This document shows, in pieces, positions 50,880 to 61,720 of a stretch of DNA of 64,000 nucleotides. The notes under the pieces were generated by a model, which saw only the letters and a list, made by a program, of their open reading frames with translations, ran no database searches and was not told where the DNA came from. Made by a program: the position numbers and the translations under genes. Within the stretch, counting starts at the first letter, position 1, and each line of letters begins with the position of its first letter. Source of the stretch: Plasmopara viticola (Eukaryota > Oomycota > Peronosporomycetes > Peronosporales > Peronosporaceae); NCBI GenBank assembly GCA_001695595.3, contig MBPM02000054.1, positions 372,001 to 436,000 of the forward strand. Reading direction: 5' to 3'.

Positions 50880-52729
50880 AAATTTGCCAACAAAGGCTTC
50901 TTGCCAGTCCACAGTTGAAACGGCGACAAATCATGATCAACGGCTCGTGTCGGACATCGGTTGCGAAGAAACGCAGCAGCTAAAACAGCTTCACCCCAGT
51001 ATGCTTTTGGAATATTAGCGTGCTCCAGCATGCACCGTCCACATTCAACGAGTGTACGATTCATGCGTTCTGCGACCCCATTTAGTTGTGGTGTGTATGG
51101 TGGCGTAAACTTCTGAATAATCCCACGCTCTGCACAAAACTTTGCCATTGCTCCAGAACTGTATTCGCCACCATTATCACAACAAAGTAATTTGACGCGC
51201 ATGTTGGTCTGGTTTTCGGCCATCGCGACGAAAGTAGCAAGCTTGTCGGCCACCTCAGACTTTTTCCGTAGCAAGTAAACAGCACAAAAGTGCGACTTCT
51301 CGTCAATAAAAGTGACGAAATATCGCTTACCACTGAACATTTCCGTCTGCATAGGTCCACACACATCGGTGTGAATGAATTTAAGCAATTTTGTCGCCCG
51401 ATTTGGAGACGACATCATGAAGCTTACTCGTGTCTGTTTGCCAAGAGCGCATCCTTTACACAGCTCCCACTTGTTAACAGACTTCAGGTCAATACCTGCT
51501 CCACAGCCTTTTGAAACAATTATGAAAAGACCACCGTGACCAATGTAACCTAGTCGAAGGTGCCAACGGTACGACGTGGTGTCCCCATGGCATCCCAACA
51601 AACTAGTCAAATGGGCCTCGTCCACAATAATTGGCTTCATGCAAAGCTTAAACAGCCCCTTTCCTTCACGAGCGCCCGCCCAACTTCCAGCGAAGACGTT
51701 TTGCTTCAGCAAAGCAGCCGTCGCGCTTAAACGCAGCAGGACCAACATCCTTTGTAAAGCGTCCAACGGAGAAAAATTGAGCGAAAGCTTAGGAATGTGC
51801 CAAACAGAAGTGAGTACACCCTTTTTCATTCCGCGAGGCGTAAACATCGACATTACAATGTCACCCGTTCCCACAGCTTGAACCACACCATCATTCGCGA
51901 GATGCACATCCACTGGGTCGATTCTTTTGTACTTTTTCATGTACTCTTTCGAGTGGGTCATGTGCTGAGAGGCCCCCGAGTCAGCTAGCCACACACAGCT
52001 CGACTTGGTGGAATAGGCAGCTTCACCAACCGAGAAAAGATAGTCGCCAGGGTCGTCATCGTTTCTATGCGCGACACTAGCATGCTGCGCTCGCTGTCGC
52101 TCCGCGTTGTCGCGAATTCGAGCCGGGCACTTGGCAATCCAATGCCCATGCTCACCGCAATAGTGACAAGTACCGCTAGCCTTCACTGGTACTTGTCGTC
52201 CTTTGCGTCGTCCATTTTCTGTTATCGCAAATGCTTGACCTTGGCCGTGCGCGGCTCCATCTACGCCGCCACCTTGCTCTTTGCGCTTTAAGTCTTCGTG
52301 TAACAGCCGAGACGTGACGAGCTCCCACGAAAACGAGTCGGCTCTTGACTCTAGTGCTGTATAAGAAACGCGTACGACTCGCTCAGACTTGCCAAAAGCG
52401 TAATCACCAGGTCGTCCTCGCTAACCGGAGCACCCACAGCGTCGAGCTGCTCCGCCAGCGTCTTAATCTTGTTAATGTGCGTAGACGATCGCAAGCGCCT
52501 TCCTCGACTTGCCCTTGTACGTGTTCTGGTCCAGCGCAGTAGTCAGGTGTTCCAGCTTGATCTCCCCGCTCACCACTTCCCACAAGTCGCGCTTCTCCAG
52601 CACCATCTGCATCTTGAACTTCCATGTGTGAACGTTTGTTCCATCGAACTTGTTGATGCGGTTGGTCGTGGACGTGTCCATGGCGAGGGCGAAGTCGGTG
52701 TCGGAGTTTGGGAAGACGGACCTTGGGCT
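50880..52729 (-). pseudogene. Array unit U1: broken Gag-protease-integrase
   Basis: Lineage-A-like. The Gag start codon is lost: the site reads GGTTATAAGCCC (ATG to ATA). Gag N-terminus RINKFDGTNVHTWKFKMQM to SRKALAIVYAH, then the shared capsid deletion and frameshift near 52482, then AEQLDAVGA and a one-base loss near 52361. From 52186: zinc knuckle CHYCGEHGHWIAKC, protease WLADSGASQHMT (DSGAS instead of DSGAT), a paired frameshift giving FSPLDALQRM to SWAGAREGKGLF, pre-integrase LRLGYIGHGG and CKGCALGKQ, and the integrase core (IHTDVCGPM, CCDNGGEY, NGVAERMNRT). It is cut at KKPLLANF by the E16 LTR, into which the frame continues (stop at 50825). Confidence 0.88.
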
Positions 52730-52736
52730 TATAACC

Positions 52737-52871
52737 TGAAGAAGGTCAAGTGTGCACTAATTGGTAAAATGCAAAGTGAATATATTTTAAAGGTCCTTAG
52801 TTCGCAACTACATGGTAGTTGCTGGTCGAGGCGTTTCTTTACCAGCATCTTTACCAGCATCTTCGACAACA
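52737..52871 (-). repeat. Shortened LTR between U1 and U2
   Basis: 135 bp. The LTR start TGTTGTCGAAGATGC and its end (GAACTAAGGACC to CTTCTTCA) are fused at GCAACTACCATGTAGTTGC, with the middle ~140 bp missing. GATGCTGGTAAA is doubled here. Confidence 0.88.
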
Positions 52872-55691
52872 CTTCAAACCATAAAGGGAGCATCTTAGCT
52901 GACAGACGTAATTTGGGCACACGTCGTTGACATATCCATCCGGTTGCACCACGTAAATGTCCTCGTCTAGAGTGCCGTTGAGAAAGGCTGTCTTGACGTC
53001 CATCTGATGCAACGTCAAATTGTACTTGCCCCCCCCCGACAGACTTAGTAAAATCCTGATCGATGTAAACTTGGCCACTGGTGAAAAGGTCACTTCGTAG
53101 TCGACATCATACTTTTAAGAAAAGCCTTTGGCCACGAGTCTTGCCTTGAACCGCTCGATCTCTCAGCTTGGTTTTCCTTGATTCGAAAGACCCATCTACA
53201 CCCGATAGCCTTACGACCTTTTGGCAGCGGTACCAAATCCCATGTCTTGTTCTTGCAAAGAGAACTCACTTCAGCATCACACGTCTCCTTCCCCTTGGCC
53301 GCGTTGCTGAATTCCATTGCCGACTTGAAGGTTGTCGGCATTTCTCCCACTGAACCCACAACAAAGGTCGCTTCGAAATCTTGGGCCGTTGCAGACATTT
53401 CCTCCAGCGATTGATAGCGACTTGGCCTCTTTGCTGTGGAACTTGCGCCGCTTTTTCTAGTGATTGGTTTCGCTGGTGTCGTTTACTACTAGGCTCAAAA
53501 TCCAAATCCACAATAGGCTGCGTTTGAAAGTGCTGCTTGCCTTTATGCTCCACGTCTTCATCATGCATTGCTGTTCATTTTCCGAGCGGTCGAAATCAGC
53601 TGTTTCGGTCTCGTCAAGTACAGCTTCTGATGACTTGGTTTTGGTATCTTGTCGTCAAAAGTATCTTCCATGAATTTTTCGTCCCGACTTATCAGAACGC
53701 GACCGCTAGCAATTTCTTCAAACCATACGCTTTTTCATGTTCCGAATAGCCAAGAAAACGGCACCGAGCCGAACGAGCATCAAACTTGGATCGTTTCTCT
53801 TTAAGAATTGAGACGTAAGCATGGCAGCCAAATACCTTTAAATTTGCCAACAAAGGCTTCTTGCCAGTCCACAGTTGAAACGGCGACAAATCATGATCAA
53901 CGGCTCGTGTCGGATATCGGTTGCGAAGAAACGCAGCAGCTAAAACAGCTTCACCCCAGTATGCTTTTGGAATATTAGCGTGCTCCAGCATGCACCGTCC
54001 ACATTCAATGAGTGTACGATTCATGCGTTCTGCGACCCCATTTAGTTGTGGTGTGTATGGTGGCGTAAACTTCTGAATAATCCCACGCTCTGCACAAAAC
54101 TTTGCCATTGCTCCAGAACTGTATTCGCCACCATTATCACAACAAAGTGATTTGACGCGCATGTTGGTCTGGTTTTCGGCCATCGCAACGAAAGTAGCAA
54201 GCTTGTCGGCCACCTCAGACTTTTTCCGTAGCAAGTAAACAGCACAAAAGTGCGACTTCTCGTCAATAAAAGTGACGAAATATCGCTTACCACTGAACAT
54301 TTCCGTCTGCATAGGTCCACACACATCGGTGTGAATGACTTTAAGCAATTTTGTCGCCCGATTTGGAGACGACATCATGAAGCTTACTCGTGTCTGTTTG
54401 CCAAGAGCGCATCCTTTACACAGCTCCCACTTGTTAACAGACTTCAGGTCAATACCTGCTCCACAGCCTTTTGAAACAATTGTGAAAAGACCACCGTGAC
54501 CAATGTAACCTAGTCGAAGGTGCCAATGGTACGACGTGGTGTCCCCATGGCATCCCAACGAACTAGTCAAATGGGCCTCGTCCACAATAATTGGCTTCAT
54601 GCAAAGCTTAAACAGCCCCTTTCCTTCACGAGCGCCCGCCCAACTTCCAGCGAAGACGTTTTGCTTCAGCAAAGCAGCCGTCGCGCTTAAACGCAGCAGG
54701 ACCAACATCCTTTGTAAAGCGTCCAACGGAGAAAAATTGAGCGAAAGCTTAGGAATGTGCCAAACAGAAGTGAGTACACCCTTTTTCATTCGCGAGGCGT
54801 AAACATCGACATTACAATGTCACCCGTTCCCACAGCTTGAACCACGCCATCATTCGCGAGATGCACATCCACTGGGTCGATTCTTTTGTACTTTTTCATG
54901 TACTCTTTCGAGTGGGTCATGTGCTGAGAGGCCCCCGAGTCAGCTAGCCACACACAGCTCGACTTGGTGGAATAGGCAGCTTCACCAACCGAGAAAAGAT
55001 AGTCGCCAGGGTCGTCATCGTTTCTATGCGCGACACTAGCATGCTGCGCTCGCTGTCGCTCCGCGTTGTCGCGAATTCGAGCCGGGCACTTGGCAATCCA
55101 ATGCCCATGCTCACCGCAATAGTGACAAGTACCGCTAGCCTTCACTGGTGCTTGTCGTCCTTTGCGTCGTCCATTTTCTGTTATCGCAAATGCTTGACCT
55201 TGGCCGTGCGCGGCTCCATCTACGCCGCCACCTTGCTCTTTGCGCTTTAAGTCTTCGTGTAACAGCCGAGACGTGACGAGCTCCCACGAAAACGAGTCGG
55301 CTCTTGACTCTAGTGCTGTATAAGAAACGCGTACGACTCGCTCAGACTTGCCAAAAGCGTAATCACCAGGTCGTCCTCGCTAACCGGAGCACCCACAGCG
55401 TCGAGCTGCTCCGCCAGCGTCTTAATCTTGTTAATGTGCGTAGACGATCGCAAGCGCCTTCCTCGACTTGCCCTTGTACGTATTCTGGTCCAGCGCAGTA
55501 GTCAGGTGTTCCAGCTTGATCTCCCCGCTCACCACTTCCCACAAGTCGCGCTCCTCCAGCACCATCTGCATCTTGAACTTCCATGTGTGAACGTTTGTTC
55601 CATCGAACTTGTTGATGCGGTTGGTCGTGGACGTGTCCATGGCGAGGGCAAAGTCGGTGTCGGAGTTTGGGAAGACGGAGCTTGGGCTCAT
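52872..55691 (-). pseudogene. Array unit U2: broken Gag-protease-integrase-partial RT
   Basis: ATG 55689-55691 in an intact primer-binding site. Gag to ALAIVYAH (stop 55431), then out of frame. Zinc knuckle and protease frame 55145-54786 (CHYCGEHGHWIAKC, WLADSGASQHMT), with one base missing in the CCGCGAGGCG stretch near 54791. Integrase frame 54789-53692 (IHTDVCGPM, CCDNGGEY, NGVAERMNRT). Linker frame from SFKRHQRNQSLEKAAQVP, with a one-base loss near 53437. RT frame RWVFRIKENQAE, then out of frame through a TAA near 53115, then FSPVAKFTSIRILLSLSGGGKYNLTLHQ-type RT with FLNGTLDEDIY, ending SLYGLK at 52872. YVDD, RNase H and the polypurine tract are absent. Confidence 0.88.
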
Positions 55692-55695
55692 AACC

Positions 55696-55830
55696 TGAAG
55701 AAGGTCAAGTGTGCACTAATTGGTAAAATGCAAAGTGAATATATTTTAAAGGTCCTTAGTTCGCAACTACATGGTAGTTGCTGGTCGAGGCGTTTCTTTA
55801 CCAGCATCTTTACCAGCATCTTCGACAACA
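55696..55830 (-). repeat. Shortened LTR between U2 and U3
   Basis: 135 bp with the doubled GATGCTGGTAAA, the same fusion as at 52737-52871. Confidence 0.88.
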
Positions 55831-58650
55831 CTTCAAACCATAAAGGGAGCATCTTAGCTGACAGACGTAATTTGGGCACGTCGTTGACATATCCATCCGG
55901 TTGCACCACGTAAATGTCCTCGTCTAGAGTGCCGTTGAGAAAGGCTGTCTTGACGTCCATCTGATGCAACGTCAAATTGTACTTGCCCCCCCCCGACAGA
56001 CTTAGTAAAATCCTGATCGATGTAAACTTGGCCACTGGTGAAAAGGTCACTTCGTAGTCGACATCATACTTTTAAGAAAAGCCTTTGGCCACGAGTCTTG
56101 CCTTGAACCGCTCGATCTCTCAGCTTGGTTTTCCTTGATTCGAAAGACCCATCTACACCCGATAGCCTTACGACCTTTTGGCAGCGGTACCAAATCCCAT
56201 GTCTTGTTCTTGCAAAGAGAACTCACTTCAGCATCACACGTCTCCTTCCCCTTGGCCGCGTTGCTGAATTCCATTGCCGACTTGAAGGTTGTCGGCATTT
56301 CTCCCACTGAACCCACAATAAAGGCCGCTTCGAAATCTTGGGCCGTTGCAGACATTTCCTCCAGCGATTGATAGCGACTTGGCCTCTTTGCTGTTGGAAC
56401 TTGCGCCGCTTTTTCTAGTGATTGGTTTCGCTGGTGTCGTTTACTACTAGGCTCAAAATCCAAATCCACAATAGGCTGCGTTTGAAAGTGCTGCTTGCCT
56501 TTATGCTCCACGTCTTCATCATGCATTGTTGTTCATTTTCCGAGCGGTCGAAATCAGCTGTTTCGGTCTCGTCAAGTACAGCTTCTGATGACTTGGTACT
56601 TGGTATCTTGTCGTCAAAAGTATCTTCCGTGATTTTTCGTCCCGACTTATCAGAACGCGACCGCTAGCAATTTCTTCAAACCATACGCTTTTTCATGTTC
56701 CGAATAGCCAAGAAAACGGCACCGAGCCGAACGAGCATCAAACTTGGATCGTTTCTCTTTAAGAATTGAGACGTAAGCATGGCAGCCAAATACCTTTAAA
56801 TTTGCCAACAAAGGCTTCTTGCCAGTCCACAGTTGAAACGGCGACAAATCATGATCAACGGCTCGTGTCGGATATCGGTTGCGAAGAAACGCAGCAGCTA
56901 AAACAGCTTCACCCCAGTATGCTTTTGGAATATTAGCGTGCTCCAGCATGCACCGTCCACATTCAATGAGTGTACGATTCATGCGTTCTGCGACCCCATT
57001 TAGTTGTGGTGTGTATGGTGGCGTAAACTTCTGAATAATCCCACGCTCTGCACAAAACTTTGCCATTGCTCCAGAACTGTATTCGCCACCATTATCACAA
57101 CAAAGTGATTTGACGCGCATGTTGGTCTGGTTTTCGGCCATCGCAACGAAAGTAGCAAGCTTGTCGGCCACCTCAGACTTTTTCCGTAGCAAGTAAACAG
57201 CACAAAAGTGCGACTTCTCGTCAATAAAAGTGACGAAATATCGCTTACCACTGAACATTTCCGTCTGCATAGGTCCACACACATCGGTGTGAATGACTTT
57301 AAGCAATTTTGTCGCCCGATTTGGAGACGACATCATGAAGCTTACTCGTGTCTGTTTGCCAAGAGCGCATCCTTTACACAGCTCCCACTTGTTAACAGAC
57401 TTCAGGTCAATACCTGCTCCACAGCCTTTTGAAACAATTGTGAAAAGACCACCGTGACCAATGTAACCTAGTCGAAGGTGCCAATGGTACGACGTGGTGT
57501 CCCCATGGCATCCCAACGAACTAGTCAAATGGGCCTCGTCCACAATAATTGGCTTCATGCAAAGCTTAAACAGCCCCTTTCCTTCACGAGCGCCCGCCCA
57601 ACTTCCAGCGAAGACGTTTTGCTTCAGCAAAGCAGCCGTCGCGCTTAAACGCAGCAGGACCAACATCCTTTGTAAAGCGTCCAACGGAGAAAAATTGAGC
57701 GAAAGCTTAGGAATGTGCCAAACAGAAGTGAGTACACCCTTTTTCATTCCGCGAGGCGTAAACATCGACATTACAATGTCACCCGTTCCCACAGCTTGAA
57801 CCACGCCATCATTCGCGAGATGCACATCCACTGGGTCGATTCTTTTGTACTTTTTCATGTACTATTTCGAGTGGGTCATGTGCTGAGAGGCCCCCGAGTC
57901 AGCTAGCCACACACAGCTCGACTTGGTGGAATAGGCAGCTTCACCAACCGAGAAAAGATAGTCGCCAGGGTCGTCATCGTTTCTATGCGCGACACTAGCA
58001 TGCTGCGCTCGCTGTCGCTCCGCGTTGTCGCGAATTCGAGCCGGGCACTTGGCAATCCAATGCCCATGCTCACCGCAATAGTGACAAGTACCGCTAGCCT
58101 TCACTGGTGCTTGTCGTCCTTTGCGTCGTCCATTTTCTGTTATCGCAAATGCTTGACCTTGGCCGTGCGCGGCTCCATCTACGCCGCCACCTTGCTCTTT
58201 GCGCTTTAAGTCTTCGTGTAACAGCCGAGACGTGACGAGCTCCCACGAAAACGAGTCGGCTCTTGACTCTAGTGCTGTATAAGAAACGCGTACGACTCGC
58301 TCAGACTTGCCAAAAGCGTAATCACCAGGTCGTCCTCGCTAACCGGAGCACCCACAGCGTCGAGCTGCTCCGCCAGCGTCTTAATCTTGTTAATGTGCGT
58401 AGACGATCGCAAGCGCCTTCCTCGACTTGCCCTTGTACGTATTCTGGTCCAGCGCAGTAGTCAGGTGTTCCAGCTTGATCTCCCCGCTCACCACTTCCCA
58501 CAAGTCGCGCTCCTCCAGCACCATCTGCATCTTGAACTTCCATGTGTGAACGTTTGTTCCATCGAACTTGTTGATGCGGTTGGTCGTGGACGTGTCCATG
58601 GCGAGGGCGAAGTCGGTGTCGGAGTTTAGGAAGACGGAGCTTGGTCTCAT
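55831..58650 (-). pseudogene. Array unit U3: broken Gag-protease-integrase-partial RT
   Basis: Same layout and shared lesions as U2. Specific points: the primer-binding site reads GGTTATGAGACC, so the start is MRPSSVF. A stop (AAATAG) follows MTHSK at the protease end near 57862, splitting protease from the integrase frame 57858-56650. The linker frame 56526-56047 is unbroken through QSLEKAAQVPTAKRPSRYQSLEEM. RT has lost CPN before the YVCQL region (a 4-base shortening near 55880), so KLRLSAKMLPLWF follows out of frame. Ends at SLYGLK next to the LTR. Confidence 0.88.
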
Positions 58651-58654
58651 AACC

Positions 58655-58777
58655 TGAAGAAGGTCAAGTGTGCACTAATTGGTAAAATGCAAAGCGAATA
58701 TATTTTAAAGGTCCTTAGTTCGCAACTACATGGTAGTTGCTGGTCGAGGCGTTTCTTTACCAGCATCTTCGACAACA
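58655..58777 (-). repeat. Shortened LTR between U3 and U4
   Basis: 123 bp; as the others, but with a single GATGCTGGTAAA, accounting for the 12-bp difference. Confidence 0.88.
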
Positions 58778-61593
58778 CTTCAAACCATAAAGGGAGCATC
58801 TTAGCTGACAGACGTAATTTGGGCACACGTCGTTGACATATCCATCCGGTTGCACCACGTAAATGTCCTCGTCTAGAGTGCCGTTGAGAAAGGCTGTCTT
58901 GACGTCCATCTGATGCAACGTCAAATTGTACTTGCCCCCCCCCGACAGACTTAGTAAAATCCTGATCGATGTAAACTTGGCCACTGGTGAAAAGGTCACT
59001 TCGTAGTCGACATCATACTTTTAAGAAAAGCCTTTGGCCACGAGTCTTGCCTTGAACCGCTCGATCTCTCAGCTTGGTTTTCCTTGATTCGAAAGACCCA
59101 TCTACACCCGATAGCCTTACGACCTTTTGGCAGCGGTACCAAATCCCATGTCTTGTTCTTGCAAAGAGAACTCACTTCAGCATCACACGTCTCCTTCCCC
59201 TTGGCCGCGTTGCTGAATTCCATTGCCGACTTGAAGGTTGTCGGCATTTCTCCCACTGAACCCACAATAAAGGCCGCTTCGAAATCTTGGGCCGTTGCAG
59301 ACATTTCCTCCAGCGATTGATAGCGACTTGGCCTCTTTGCTGTTGGAACTTGCGCCGCTTTTTCTAGTGATTGGTTTCGCTGGTGTCGTTTACTACTAGG
59401 CTCAAAATCCAAATCCACAATAGGCTGCGTTTGAAAGTGCTGCTTGCCTTTATGCTCCACGTCTTCATCATGCATTGCTGTTCATTTTCCGAGCGGTCGA
59501 AATCAGCTGTTTCGGTCTCGTCAAGTACAGCTTCTGATGACTTGGTACTTGGTATCTTGTCGTCAAAAGTATCTTCCGTGATTTTTCGTCCCGACTTATC
59601 AGAACGCGACCGCTAGCAACTTCTTCAAACCATACGCTTTTTCATGTTCCGAATAGCCAAGAAAACGGCACCGAGCCGAACGAGCATCAAACTTGGATCG
59701 TTTCTCTTTAAGAATTGAGACGTAAGCATGGCAGCCAAATACCTTTAAATTTGCCAACAAAGGCTTCTTGCCAGTCCACAGTTGAAACGGCGACAAATCA
59801 TGATCAACGGCTCGTGTCGGATATCGGTTGCGAAGAAACGCAGCAGCTAAAACAGCTTCACCCCAGTATGCTTTTGGAATATTAGCGTGCTCCAGCATGC
59901 ACCGTCCACATTCAATGAGTGTACGATTCATGCGTTCTGCGACCCCATTTAGTTGTGGTGTGTATGGTGGCGTAAACTTCTGAATAATCCCACGCTCTGC
60001 ACAAAACTTTGCCATTGCTCCAGAACTGTATTCGCCACCATTATCACAACAAAGTGATTTGACGCGCATGTTGGTCTGGTTTTCGGCCATCGCAACGAAA
60101 GTAGCAAGCTTGTCGGCCACCTCAGACTTTTTCCGTAGCAAGTAAACAGCACAAAAGTGCGACTTCTCGTCAATAAAAGTGACGAAATATCGCTTACCAC
60201 TGAACATTTCCGTCTGCATAGGTCCACACACATCGGTGTGAATGACTTTAAGCAATTTTGTCGCCCGATTTGGAGACGACATCATGAAGCTTACTCGTGT
60301 CTGTTTGCCAAGAGCGCATCCTTTACACAGCTCCCACTTGTTAACAGACTTCAGGTCAATACCTGCTCCACAGCCTTTTGAAACAATTGTGAAAAGACCA
60401 CCGTGACCAATGTAACCTAGTCGAAGGTGCCAATGGTACGACGTGGTGTCCCCATGGCATCCCAACGAACTAGTCAAATGGGCCTCGTCCACAATAATTG
60501 GCTTCATGCAAAGCTTAAACAGCCCCTTTCCTTCACGAGCGCCCGCCCAACTTCCAGCGAAGACGTTTTGCTTCAGCAAAGCAGCCGTCGCGCTTAAACG
60601 CAGCAGGACCAACATCCTTTGTAAAGCGTCCAACGGAGAAAAATTGAGCGAAAGCTTAGGAATGTGCCAAACAGAAGTGAGTACACCCTTTTTCATTCCG
60701 CGAGGCGTAAACATCGACATTACAATGTCACCCGTTCCCACAGCTTGAACCACGCCATCATTCGCGAGATGCACATCCACTGGGTCGATTCTTTTGTACT
60801 TTTTCATGTACTATTTCGAGTGGGTCATGTGCTGAGAGGCCCCCGAGTCAGCTAGCCACACACAGCTCGACTTGGTGGAATAGGCAGCTTCACCAACCGA
60901 GAAAAGATAGTCGCCAGGGTCGTCATCGTTTCTATGCGCGACACTAGCATGCTGCGCTCGCTGTCGCTCCGCGTTGTCGCGAATTCGAGCCGGGCACTTG
61001 GCAATCCAATGCCCATGCTCACCGCAATAGTGACAAGTACCGCTAGCCTTCACTGGTGCTTGTCGTCCTTTGCGTCGTCCATTTTCTGTTATCGCAAATG
61101 CTTGACCTTGGCCGTGCGCGGCTCCATCTACGCCGCCACCTTGCTCTTTGCGCTTTAAGTCTTCGTGTAACAGCCGAGACGTGACGAGCTCCCACGAAAA
61201 CGAGTCGGCTCTTGACTCTAGTGCTGTATAAGAAACGCGTACGACTCGCTCAGACTTGCCAAAAGCGTAATCACCAGGTCGTCCTCTCTAACCGGAGCCC
61301 CACAGCGTCGAGCTGCTCCCAGCGTCTTAATCTTGTTAATGTGCGTAGACGATCGCAAGCGCCTTCCTCGACTTGCCCTTGTACGTTTCTGGTCCAGCAC
61401 AGTAGTCAGGTGTTCCAGCTTGATCTCCCCGCTCACCACTTCCCACAAGTCGCGCTCCTCCAGCACCATCTGCATCTTGAACTTCCATGTGTGAACGTTT
61501 GTTCCATCGAACTTGTTGATGCGGTTGGTCGTGGACGTGTCCATGGCGAGGGCGAAGTCGGTGTCGGAGTTTGGGAAGACGGAGCTTGGTCAT
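58778..61593 (-). pseudogene. Array unit U4: broken Gag-protease-integrase-partial RT
   Basis: Same layout. The primer-binding site is damaged (GGTTATGACCA), so the ATG at 61591-61593 reads MTKLRLPK out of frame; the Gag frame proper begins at MDTSTTNRINKFDG (61544). Several extra one-base losses lie around 61290-61390. Zinc knuckle frame 61053-60811 ends at MTHSK-stop as in U3. Integrase frame 60807-59599, linker and RT-start frame 59475-58996, RT frame 58999-58757 (FLNGTLDEDIYVVQPDGYV, CPNYVCQLRCSLYGLK). Confidence 0.87.
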
Positions 61594-61597
61594 AACC

Positions 61598-61720
61598 TGA
61601 AGAAGGTCAAGTGTGCACTAATTGGTAAAATGCAAAGTGAATATATTTTAAAGGTCCTTAGTTCGCAACTACATGGTAGTTGCTGGTCGAGGCGTTTCTT
61701 TGCCAGCATCTTCGACAACA
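61598..61720 (-). repeat. Shortened LTR between U4 and U5
   Basis: 123 bp, single GATGCTGG motif (GATGCTGGCAAAG), same internal fusion. Confidence 0.88.

Noticed and set aside
53020..53041. C9 homopolymer as a possible programmed frameshift site
   Set aside because: Present only in the dead array units, in RT rather than at a gag/pol border, and flanked by other lesions; replication slippage is the simpler explanation.
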